From Amphirosellinia nigrospora (taxonomy: Eukaryota; Ascomycota; Sordariomycetes; Xylariales; Xylariaceae), in the NCBI GenBank assembly GCA_004123355.1, contig SCHM01000004.1:5979017-6043016 (forward strand): 64,000 nt of DNA, written 5' to 3'. Every line of letters starts with the position of its first letter. The stretch's first letter is position 1. The notes beneath the pieces are model-generated. The model saw nothing but the letters and a program-made list of their open reading frames with translations, made no database searches and was not told where the DNA came from. Position numbers and translations under genes: made by a program. Of this stretch, positions 51,836-61,354 are shown one piece after another.

Positions 51836-52808
51836 TCCGGAGGCATTTCAAGCTAACCACTCTGCCCGCCTCTTATCCCAACTCAACATCATTCGCCCTA
51901 GCATTCAATCTAGTGGGCAGCGGCTAGATTGGATGTGTGAAATCTGGTCACTCCCGGACTCAACATCACCTTTATCATCCTTGTTTTTTAATCGTCATGG
52001 TTCAGCTTTGGCACGTGTTTTCGACAGCGGGGGTAGCCGAGAGGGCTATACTGAATCTCGCCATTTGAACCGAGAGATGAGCCACGACCCCATAACCATG
52101 CCGCGCGTAAAGCCCAGATCCACAATTGTACTATCCTACGCGAGTTTTTGACCTCATACCGTTCCCGTGGAGTGTCGAGATAGCTTGTGAATGTCTTCTC
52201 GTCGAATGGGTTATTCCGCACTGTCACAAGGGACACTTGAATCTATACAACAAGGAGCATTCTGTATATAGTTGGGTTACCTAAGGAAGGTATTTTAAAG
52301 ACTTCGCGCAATACTAAATATCTACAACCTACTGAAAGTATAGGTTTGCTATCCCATGCATCTCTGCAGTTGTTAAAGATAGTGGCTTGGCACATAGCTT
52401 GACGACTTCGCGGACTTATCGGTGTTAGAGCACACTGCGCGGGGTCATGTAGCATTTGCCTACCCATATAACCACTCCACTTCCGCAATACGCGTATTCA
52501 GGGATCGTGAATTCTTTCAGGAATTAGACGCCTCCTCTTGGATGGGTTTACCTTGCCTCGGAAAATTCAAAATGTCCGCCTAGCACGGTAGACGGTAATA
52601 GTGTTTCCTAATTCCGAGTGGGCTAAGAATACGACAGTTAAGATGGTAGAATGGCAAGTTCAGCGGCGTATATAAATCTCAGCGGCGGGCGTTCTACTAA
52701 AGTTGCCCTATTTATTTCGCTATCGTCTACATCCCATCTTCACTAAGCAAACGACCAATCAGCCCATTGGCAACACTTACGAAGTAACACTTGGCCCCAT
52801 ACTCCATC
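51836..52808. other. Intergenic region, ends in SDR promoter
   Basis: About 970 bp without a supportable gene. A TATATAAA box is at 52,669-52,676. Confidence 0.45.
52669..52676 (+). promoter_or_regulatory. TATA box of the SDR gene
   Basis: TATATAAA, 133 bp upstream of the ATG at 52,809. Confidence 0.55.
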
Positions 52809-53641
52809 ATGGTATCAAACAAGATCATCATCCTCGTTACAGGTAAGCTTACACATTGATGCCTAGATATTGGTGTCTGAAAACTGATCTTCGACGTCAA
52901 GGTGCCAACAGCGGCATTGGCCTTGAGACAGTCGAGGCTCTTGCTACAACATCCTCCGATTTCCATGTCCTGCTCGGATGTCGGTCAGCTGAGAAAGGAA
53001 ACGATGCCCTCAACAAGATACGCACTACGCTCGGAGACTCCATGAAGGGCACCGTTTCCGTGCTACAGATTGACGTCTGCGACCAGAACTCGATAGTAGC
53101 AGCCAAGGAGCAGATTGAGAGCCAATTCGGTAAATTAGACGTTCTGATCAACAACGCCGGCATCATTGTTTACCAGCAAGTCGACACCATGACATCGCTG
53201 CGTCAGACGTTTGAGACCAATGTGTTCGGACAGCTGGTAGTCACAGAGACCATGGAGGGCTTGCTTCGAAAAGCAGCCAAGCCATATGTTATTTATGTCT
53301 CGTCTGAGCAAGGCTCAGTTACCATGAGACTGGATCCAGAATACAAGTTCCGTCAGATCCGTGGAGATCACTATCGGATGAGCAAGGCTGCCTTGAATAT
53401 GCTGTCTGCCTGCCATCGCTACAATTTTGCGGATTGGGGCTGTAAAGTTTTGGCTTTCAACCCTGGGTGGTGTGTTTCTAATCTCACAGGGGAAAAGGGT
53501 CGTGAGATGCGGATGAAAGCAGGGGCCAGAGATCCTAAGGAGCCTGCGATCGCGCTAGTCGATATAGTGCTAGGAAAGAGGGACGCAGATATTGAAAAGA
53601 ACGCCATGGTCGATCTTGATGGAGGTGTAGTGTCATGGTAA
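52809..53641 (+). CDS. Short-chain dehydrogenase/reductase (SDR), two exons
   Basis: NAD(P)-dependent oxidoreductase of the classical SDR fold. Exon 1 is 52809-52842, exon 2 is 52902-53641. The splice rebuilds the cofactor motif TGANSGIG at residues 10-17, so the true start is the short first exon rather than a later Met. Also seen: NNAG, the catalytic Ser in VSSEQGS, YRMSK (Tyr and Lys), and NPGW after strand 6. At 257 aa it has normal length with no breaks. It resembles fungal carbonyl-reductase-like SDRs. Substrate unknown. It is convergent with the isochorismatase-family gene 450 bp away. Confidence 0.92.
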
Positions 53642-54091
53642 GACGAAGAGATCTCTCACATAAACTAGTCTGTTCTGAAGACATGCTCTCAGATTAAGCA
53701 GACTGTCGCGAGGGTAGTTTGTGCATTGTATCTTAGAGCTCTAGCTGGAGCAGAACCGTTCGGCAGCAATATGAATACGGCGATTTTATCAAGGTAAACA
53801 AGACACAGCCCTGTGAAGTCAGAATGGCGACTAAGGACGAATCTACGCCACAGCTGATTGGGCGCATTAAAGTACATTCCGTTCCCAATGCATTGAGATT
53901 AATATTTAGACCCCAGTAAGGTCTAATTTATGATGCACGCATCTAATCAGGAGCTTGAATTTATTCATATCTGTCCTGCCTCTTATAAGGGGTAATCGGT
54001 ATTACTTAAGTGAGGCATTGACGCAGTTGCTGCATTGAAATTCTGGTTCGTGGAGATCAGGGTTCTTCATAATAACTATCCGCTATCCCAA
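53642..54091. other. Convergent 3' intergenic region
   Basis: 450 bp between two convergent genes. It holds no gene that I can see and must contain both 3' ends. Confidence 0.5.
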
Positions 54092-54755
54092 TCATGCAAT
54101 GTCCCTGCTCTCAAGAACCGTGCCAAAAGCATCGGCGATCTCGCTCAACGACACACGAACTAACTCGGCAGCATCCACGCCAGGAATGTGGCGATCGCCC
54201 ACCGCATCCTTAGCAATGATGACATCCCAACCTCTCTCAGCGGCTTGGCGAGCGGTTGTAGAGACACAAACATGAGCCTTTAATGATAGGGAAACAATGC
54301 ACCTCGTTAGTATGGCTGGTTCCTTCTAGTTCTGCCAATGTCGTGCAAGTAACTCACCATATACCCAGTCAACACAACCTTCTTGCGGCCAGTCTTCTCT
54401 AAGATTTCCTGCAGCTGAGTTCCCGTAAAAGATCCGGGGGCCTGCTTAACCACAACACTCTCTCCATCTTTCGGCTGGAGCTCATCGAACTCGTCGGCGA
54501 GCGGGGTGCCAGTCGTAAAGACGGAGCAGCGTCAGAGGACTCATGCACTACATGCACGATGGGCGCGTCGGCAGCACGGTACTTCTCGAGCAAGGCGGCA
54601 TTAGCAGCCCGGGTGTTTTCGATATTCTCTGTCTTGAGGAGGCCGGTGGCGTACTCGTTCTGAGCGTCAATAATGACCAGAATACTATCGCTAGTGGAGG
54701 CTGTTGAAGGCGACGCGCCAATGGTCTGCCGGAAGCTCTTGACTGTTTTTGACAT
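54092..54755 (-). CDS. Isochorismatase-family cysteine hydrolase, two exons, one frame break
   Basis: Cysteine hydrolase of the isochorismatase/nicotinamidase fold. Exon 1 is 54755-54358, intron 54357-54278 (GTGAGT...AAG), exon 2 is 54277-54092. The catalytic triad is visible: Asp in [10 protein letters not shown], Lys in [10 protein letters not shown] and Cys in [18 protein letters not shown], with Cys just after the splice. [10 protein letters not shown] marks the end of the first frame. From about 54,521-54,525 the homology continues one frame over ([14 protein letters not shown]), so one base appears to be missing next to a C pair. The C-terminus ends [18 protein letters not shown]. About 194 aa if in frame, normal for fungal members. 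The substrate cannot be told. Confidence 0.8.
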
Positions 54756-56362
54756 GTTATTTGCTTGCTTTGGGTATATTTTTGAGTCCTTGAATAAAAT
54801 AAGGGGATCTAATTGCTAACAACCTATGCATACGGCTAGATTCAGGGCGAAGAGGTCTACAGCTAACATCTATAAGTACTTTTATAATCCTCCACGCTAC
54901 ATTCCCAATCCGGCCCAAAGTCGTATATACCTGTCAGCGAAATAAGTCCATCTCTTGACGGCTATAAACTGACTATTATATTTCACCATCCGCCTTCAAA
55001 TGACATGTAATATTCGAAATGATTACATCGATATGAATAATCTCAGAGCGTCGATTCATAATCACTGTGCATACCTAGGTACTTAGGGGCATAAGAGAGC
55101 CCGGTGAGGGGCAGTTGCTTAGGTAAGTGGTTTGGAGCACTGCGCATTAGCGGGGAAGTCCCCTAACCTTGGGTTAGCCGTTTACTTCGACGGCAGTTAT
55201 TAAACCAGACACGTGCGAATCCTCCCAATTCACCTTTACGCGCCATCTGACAGCCATCATACAGTTAATCCATCTCCGAGTCGAGAAACGTCGCACCACA
55301 ATCCGAGTTCCACCACGTTACGCTTGCCTCCCTAGCGACCGTATTAAAGACCCATCCAACTCCGTAACCTTTCCGGCCCAGTTTTCTTGTCGCTCGCTAC
55401 CGGCTTGGACTATTACACATAAAGTATGGGATTAGGATTAAGCTACCTAGAAAGAAGTGTCAGGTGACGTACTAGATCAGTTCTAGCACTTAAATATGGT
55501 AGTCAGGGATAATGTGCTCTCGGTATCTTGCAGTTCGGATCCGGCTATCAACTGTAGGATCTTGCTGGCGACTACAAAACATTCAGACAATGCCGGGCCA
55601 TGATGACAGCGTAAGCGCTTTGCGATTTTATACTCAGCTCAGCAAGGTGACTGGCCAACACAGGTAGAGATCACACGCAGAAGGTATAAGGCTTTGTCTA
55701 GCGTCTGAAGCTCTTTAACCTAGGGTGTTAGGGAGGCTATGAAGATCTTGTCTCCTCGATCTTTCCCAGCGGGCGATCTCTGGTCCATATGCCTCAGTAG
55801 CCTCGCTTCTAGTTATCTTCTTGGGTGCCCTTGTTTCCTTCACTTTCGTATGACGGTCTTGTAGGGCCAGGAAGAATATATGTGCGGTTAGATAGCGAAG
55901 GCCTCATACAGAGAGTCGCACTCGTACGTTATTATACTTGATGAGTAGATTCTCCGTCTTAGATTCAAAATTCAGTCTCTCGGTACGTGCGACATCGTTT
56001 CAGCACTCGAACCAATGGATTTCGTTATAGGAGTTGTGTTGTCAATGCCCTTTAGGTAGCTTGGGGGTTTTGGTTCCATTTCCATTTCGTATGGGCTGGC
56101 CGAGCCACTGGATGAGTAAAGGCTATCTAGATTCTCCTTAGCTAGTGTCCTTAATGTTCACCGTGTCTATTCACTGTCTCCCCATAATGGAGTATAGATG
56201 TAACGCTTAACTACGCGACAACTATGTCATCAGGTCCCTTTCATTCTTATCGTGCTCTTTCCTCGTTCATCGGATTGCAATCGGTTCATAGGGTTCACTA
56301 TGTCACCATTTTCATCAAGCCACATGCTACGTCCCTCGATGGGGCAGATATTCTTACAGATC
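54756..56362. other. Long intergenic region
   Basis: 1.6 kb without a gene that I can support. Vague protein-like words on the minus strand around 55,750-56,030 were examined but do not form a recognisable domain. Confidence 0.4.
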
Positions 56363-57451
56363 CTAGCGCCGGCATGACTTAATCTCGTTGATGATGGCGT
56401 CACCAAGAGATTTAGTTGACCCTTCGCCTCCCATATCTGCCGTTAGTACATCCGGCTGAGAGCGACCAAGGACGTTTTCCACAGCTCTCAAGAGTGCCTC
56501 GGCAGCCTCCGTGTGACCGAAATGTTGGAGGAGCATCTGACCGGCCCAAATCATGCCCACCGGGTTAGCGATACCCTTACCGGCAATATCAGGCGCACTG
56601 CCGTGGACGGGCTCGAAAAGACTGGGAAATTTGCCCTCGGGGTTGATATTGGCGGAGGGCGCGATGCCGATTGTCCCTGTGCAGGCAGGGCCGAGGTCGG
56701 AGAGTATGTCGCCAAAGAGGTTGCTACCGACGACGACGTCGAAGATATTGGGCCTTTGGACAAAGTGAGCAGTAAGGATATCAATATGGTATTTGTCGAC
56801 GTTGACGTCCGGGTAATTCTTGGCTATCTCGCGCACGCGGGCATCCCACCACGGCATGGTAGTGCTGATGCCGTTACTCTTTGTTGCGCTTGTGAGTCGC
56901 TTGCGGGGTCGACTCTGGGCCAGATCAAAGGCATACTTGAGGATCCTGTCAACGCCGAACCGCGTCATGACAGTCTCTTGCATGACAATCTCACGATCGG
57001 TGCCCTCGAAGATTTTGCCGCCGATGCTACTATATTCACCTTCGGTGTTCTCGCGTACAATCCAGAAATCGATATCACCGGGTTTACGGTCCGCTAGGGG
57101 CGACTTTACGCCCTGGATAAGGCGGCACGGTCGTAGGTTGACGTATTGATCAAACTCACGGCGGAATTTCAGGAGGCTGCCCCAAAGAGTCACCTCGTCA
57201 GGGACTTCGTCGGGCATGCCAACGGCGCCGAAATAGATGGCATCAAATCGGGATAGGGTGGTCTTCCAATCTTTGGGCAACATATCCCGTGCTTTTTGTA
57301 GTAGGGACGCTAGCAAAATCGAATTCTTCGAATTCAAAAGGGATATTGTAAATGTCGCCGATTGCTTGTAAGCATTGCACACCAATTGGTGTGACCTCGA
57401 CGCCAATGCCATCGCCGGGATGACGGCAATCTTCAAAGCCTTCTGGGTCAT
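56363..57451 (-). CDS. Tartrate/D-malate dehydrogenase-like enzyme (isocitrate/isopropylmalate dehydrogenase superfamily), frame-disturbed N-terminus
   Basis: NAD-dependent beta-decarboxylating dehydrogenase acting on tartrate, D-malate or a related 2-hydroxy acid. Seen: NLRPCRLIQGVKSPL, WIVRENTEGEYSSIGG, the substrate-binding Tyr/Lys region, DVVVGSNLFGDILSDLGP (metal-binding Asp residues) and EPVHGSAPDIAGKGIANP. At 362 aa it is of normal length, but residues about 13-55 read as unrelated sequence. The neighbouring frame holds the expected start instead: GDGIGVEV, then IPFEFEEFDFAS. Two changes, near 57,416-57,421 and 57,304-57,310, shift out of frame and back in, so the frame stays open although the GDGIG motif is lost. 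An automated caller would report an intact gene. Either a damaged enzyme or two sequence errors. Confidence 0.85.
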   Translation of the reverse strand: MTQKALKIAVIPAMALASRSHQLVCNAYKQSATFTISLLNSKNSILLASLLQKARDMLPKDWKTTLSRFDAIYFGAVGMPDEVPDEVTLWGSLLKFRREFDQYVNLRPCRLIQGVKSPLADRKPGDIDFWIVRENTEGEYSSIGGKIFEGTDREIVMQETVMTRFGVDRILKYAFDLAQSRPRKRLTSATKSNGISTTMPWWDARVREIAKNYPDVNVDKYHIDILTAHFVQRPNIFDVVVGSNLFGDILSDLGPACTGTIGIAPSANINPEGKFPSLFEPVHGSAPDIAGKGIANPVGMIWAGQMLLQHFGHTEAAEALLRAVENVLGRSQPDVLTADMGGEGSTKSLGDAIINEIKSCRR

Positions 57452-58994
57452 GATGAACTCTGGCTGTGAATAAACAAGTATGCAATCAACAGTATTGTCT
57501 GCGTAAACGAAATAGGGTTGTGAAAACGCGTCAACCCTAGTGATCGAGCACCAAATGTTGTGGTGGCGATTGTTGTTCCATGATGTACCCGCAAGGTAAG
57601 GAGGGGCAGTTCAATGCTGGTATCACCTAACTAAGACATGACGCCGATATCGTATGTACCGACTCAATAAATTAATTATATGTCGACTACTCTCTCAACG
57701 TCTTTCATATCTCGTGCGCGCAAGGTATCAGGTCGCTTTGCTGCTAGATGTTAGCCAGCGATTCTAAAAATGACTGTTCTTGCTAAAGGGACTAGTTTAG
57801 ACTTATAGAGCATTAGCTGTCTGTGGGCTCGTGCGGCGTAGGGGGACCCTTCTTCCTTCTTCCCCATATGGGGTATGGGGAAGACTTGACTTAAAGAAGG
57901 TTGGTCTCCGATACAAGTTGAAATGACAGATTAGCTAGGCGCTTCAAGTGAGTAGTGGCTGTAAGCCTGCTGACCTGACTAAATAAGTGACTAAATAGGT
58001 GAGGCAGAAACATAGTACACGTGGTAGTAAATAATTACATGGCAGAAGTTACCATATGATAGTATGAAGCACTGCAAAGTGCGCAATCGTGAGGGCGTTA
58101 ATCAGTTATATTAACAACTTGGAACGGAGTGCTAACTTTATTCGCAACTTGAATGACTATAACCGCAATTGTTCCGATGACTTCTAGCTTCCTTCTTCCC
58201 GTGCCTGATTGACAAGTTCTACCCCAGCTTTTACCTCTTACATATAGTTTACCTCCCTTAGCGTCTTACTCATAGCACAATCGTCATCTATGCATTAATC
58301 TGGTTTTTGAAACATGCCCACGCGAGCGAATTCCTTGAGCTACCATCTCAATAAGTTAGCTTGGCTGGCACATAGTAAGAATGTCCACTTTAGTATTCCT
58401 GATCCGGAAGTTCACAATGGGACCAAGCTATTAGCTACATTTTCTAATCCGGGCTACCTGATAGTTATATTTACAGTACCTACCTAATTCGAGGAGAGCG
58501 GCCGTAGCAGTCTGGAATGATCGACATGTGTGTTCCATACATCTGCTACATACCTTTGGCGCGCTCCGTGATATCGCGGCATCACTGCGCCCGAATTGCT
58601 TCAAAAGGCTGGTGACCTATTGCTACTAAGGTGGAATTAACGTATACTTAGCTTTATTCCTCTATATAATCCTATTCCCTCGTGTTGATCACTATTAGCG
58701 TTTTGGTGCCAAGACCTTGATGGCGTCGAAATGCTGACTAGCACTTGAACGGGCTCGGTTCACCTCCGTCCACGACGTCACGGCGATGCCGGTCTCACGT
58801 TATTCCTATGAACGCTAGCGAGCGAGCCATAATAGTAAACTAACAAAAGTGTAATCAATAGGATGTGGCATCCTGCTCCCTAATTGAGGATATAAGAAGA
58901 AGAGATGCTGCACATATTTCTGAGATGATATTCTGATCCCATCCATAAGCCCAAAACGTCTCTTACAGCACCAATCTCCTCAACCCCATCAACA
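57452..58994. other. Long divergent intergenic region
   Basis: 1.5 kb between two divergent genes, so both promoters lie here. A TATAAG is at 58,891-58,896, about 100 bp before the secreted-protein gene. No other gene is seen. Confidence 0.45.
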
Positions 58995-59700
58995 ATGCAG
59001 CTCTCTACTCTCCCACTTCTTCTCCTGGCCAGTGCCGTTTTTGGCAGCCCGATTGCAGAACTCAACCGTCGTCAAGACAGAGGCCAGTACAACGTTCCCG
59101 GCCTTGGTGCTCGCAAGCAGGCTATCCTCAATGCCGGTGGAAATACTCTAGACTTGGCGATTGCAATGCTGGAGACTGAGACCATCAGCACAGACTACCC
59201 ATATGGTACGTGGGATATATAACCCTCACGCCAATGCTGCATTTGGGCTGTGACGAAATTAACGATTTCCTAGGCGATAATAAACAGGGTGACGCTGCCA
59301 ATTTTGGAGTTTTCAAGCAGAATTGGAGCATGCTACGTGTGTGCGCCACACGCGCCGGCTTTGCTGGTCAAGGCGAAGGAGATTGGAACAACGGCGCAAA
59401 ATTGAAGTACGATGATTTTTTACCAATTTATACCAAGTGAAATGGAAGTTGTCGGCTAACTGAGTCTTTAGCTCTGATATATTCGCGGATGTGGCCTCTC
59501 GCTGGGATTGCCAAAATTACTACGGATATGATTTATGGTTCGCCGGTCATCGGGATGGCGCATCCGGTCTTGCAAACCCGAACACCGACGACATCAACAA
59601 ATACAAGAGCGCGGTGCAATGGATTCAGAGCCAGGTCGACAGCAATGCCGTGTACCAGTCTGATGACACCAGGTTCTGGGTTGATGTCAACGCCATCTAG
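58995..59700 (+). CDS. Small secreted protein of a conserved fungal family, unknown activity, three exons
   Basis: Exons 58995-59205, 59274-59406 and 59472-59700 close in phase and encode 190 aa. A clear signal peptide (LPLLLLASAVFGSP) is followed by NRRQ, a dibasic site as in Kex2-processed proteins. The mature part has LAIAMLETETISTDYPYG, then GDAANFGVFKQNWSMLRVC, then RWDCQNYYGYDLWFAGHR and NPNTDDINKYKSAVQWIQSQ, ending DTRFWVDVNAI. I have seen close relatives across ascomycetes labelled hypothetical. The acidic residues after the first helix and the Trp/Tyr-rich groove would suit a carbohydrate-active or lysozyme-like fold, but this is a guess. No breaks. Confidence 0.85.
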
Positions 59701-61354
59701 AATATTCAATGGCAGTAACGGCGTTGAATCTGATATGAGTCATGATAATGTGGGATAAAGAACGGGTTGTATATAAACTGGGCTAGGGCGGCCCGTGTTT
59801 CGGGACGCGTCGCCCAATACCAAGTGCTCGAGACGAAGTTAAACTCGGCAGTGTTACATTACTTGTCAAGATGCCTATACCCGTAGTATAGGAGACGTGT
59901 ATATATATAGCCAAACTAGGCCACGAAGATAATTATACTTTCACGTGGCGACATGAACCTAAGTATACCCGTACTAGGAGATCCTGGTAGCTCAACTATT
60001 GAATTGTTCAGGTATTATGTGACATTACAAAATGCAGGCGATTCCTTCGGGGCGAATCAAATCACCCAGGCCATTTGAAACCTTGTCAATTATTCTTTCT
60101 AATGCTCGGCTAAAATAGGTGACTCTCATACCGCCCCTTCTTATTATAGCCCATTCACCAAATTCCGGACCTGAAATGCATATATTCCACCTGGTTAATA
60201 GGAAGTATTTGAGCGTATTGTTTAGATTATTTGACAGTATGTGAGTGGGCTACAGAGACTGACTTGTATACATGACAGGATGCTTTCTACACGTGTTGCG
60301 ACTAATTGACTCAATACATTAGACACAAAATTCCACCATACATTGCTAGGCTTAGGAAGACTACATGTGGTACTAAGACATGATCTTGTCTTATCTAGTT
60401 ACGGGTAATCTGAAAGAAGCGCCTTCGTGTCCATCTATATTATATACACCATTATAGGACGTTGCCCAGTGTTTCCCATGTTCTATCGTCCCATCTATAT
60501 ATATTCGACTACCTGGTAACGAGCGCCTGTCGTCAAGAGCTTGAAAAAGTATTTGACATATATTGTTAACATCCGGGCTGAGCTAGGTAGTTGATATAGG
60601 GGGTATTCATAAATGTCAGCCAGGAGGTTTCATTTCCCGACTATATGTGTTCCGTGTGCCAATTTTATACAACTGCACTCCTCTTTCAGCCATTTCTCTA
60701 GAAAGGAGGACCTGGTCAGCAGCTTGCCTGATCAATATGTGCAGTTCGAGTTCCACAAAGGGAAGCAAGCTCTTCGATCCCGAGTACCATAGAAATCTAT
60801 GTGGTCCAACTGCAACTACCACCAATCTAGCTAGCTTAAGGAGAGATTTTACTCTAGATTCGTGTGGCTCGTCGGCGGTTCGTTTTTAAGTGTAGTTTGG
60901 GCACATAAGCTGGGGCTGGACGCTGGCTCATCGTAGGCAACTGTGACTATGGAGACCAGCCAGTAACAAGTACGTCGCCTTAGTCAAAGAGAGCACCTAG
61001 GATTGGCTAGTGATTAAGTTATCGAAGTAAGTTAGCAAATTTGGAGGGGTAGCTTATTCGCTCGTCCCCTGCTCCAAAGCGGCGATAGTTATCATGGAGT
61101 TGCAATCGGTTATCATCAGATCCCTTTCCTGTATCAGCTTTGTTTCAGGACAGTTAGGAAACCGAGGAGAATTAGTTATAATCAACCCCTGAGAATATTC
61201 TAAGGAGAACATATCATTCCAACGTGCCGGTCTCCTATTATGGCCGCTGTTGAACCACCTTCATCAATTTTAGTATTACTCTATTGACAATCCGTGATAT
61301 AGTGATCTCAATTACACTGGTACTTATCATGTTGCCTAGCGTTAAAGAATATAT
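59701..61354. other. Long intergenic region
   Basis: 1.65 kb, AT-leaning, no supportable gene. Two overlapping frames at 60,616-60,889 on opposite strands look like noise. Confidence 0.4.

Noticed and set aside
51825-52236. Frames downstream of the Cys-rich protein on both strands
   Set aside because: No motif, no bias, mutually overlapping.
55700-56040. Possible transposase tail on the minus strand
   Set aside because: A few protein-like words but no catalytic motif, no inverted ends and no open frame.
56513-57149. 194- and 109-codon plus-strand frames
   Set aside because: Antisense shadows of the dehydrogenase gene.
53642-57451. A secondary metabolite cluster with the P450 and SDR
   Set aside because: No backbone synthase, and the P450 is separated from the SDR by the stack and several unrelated genes.
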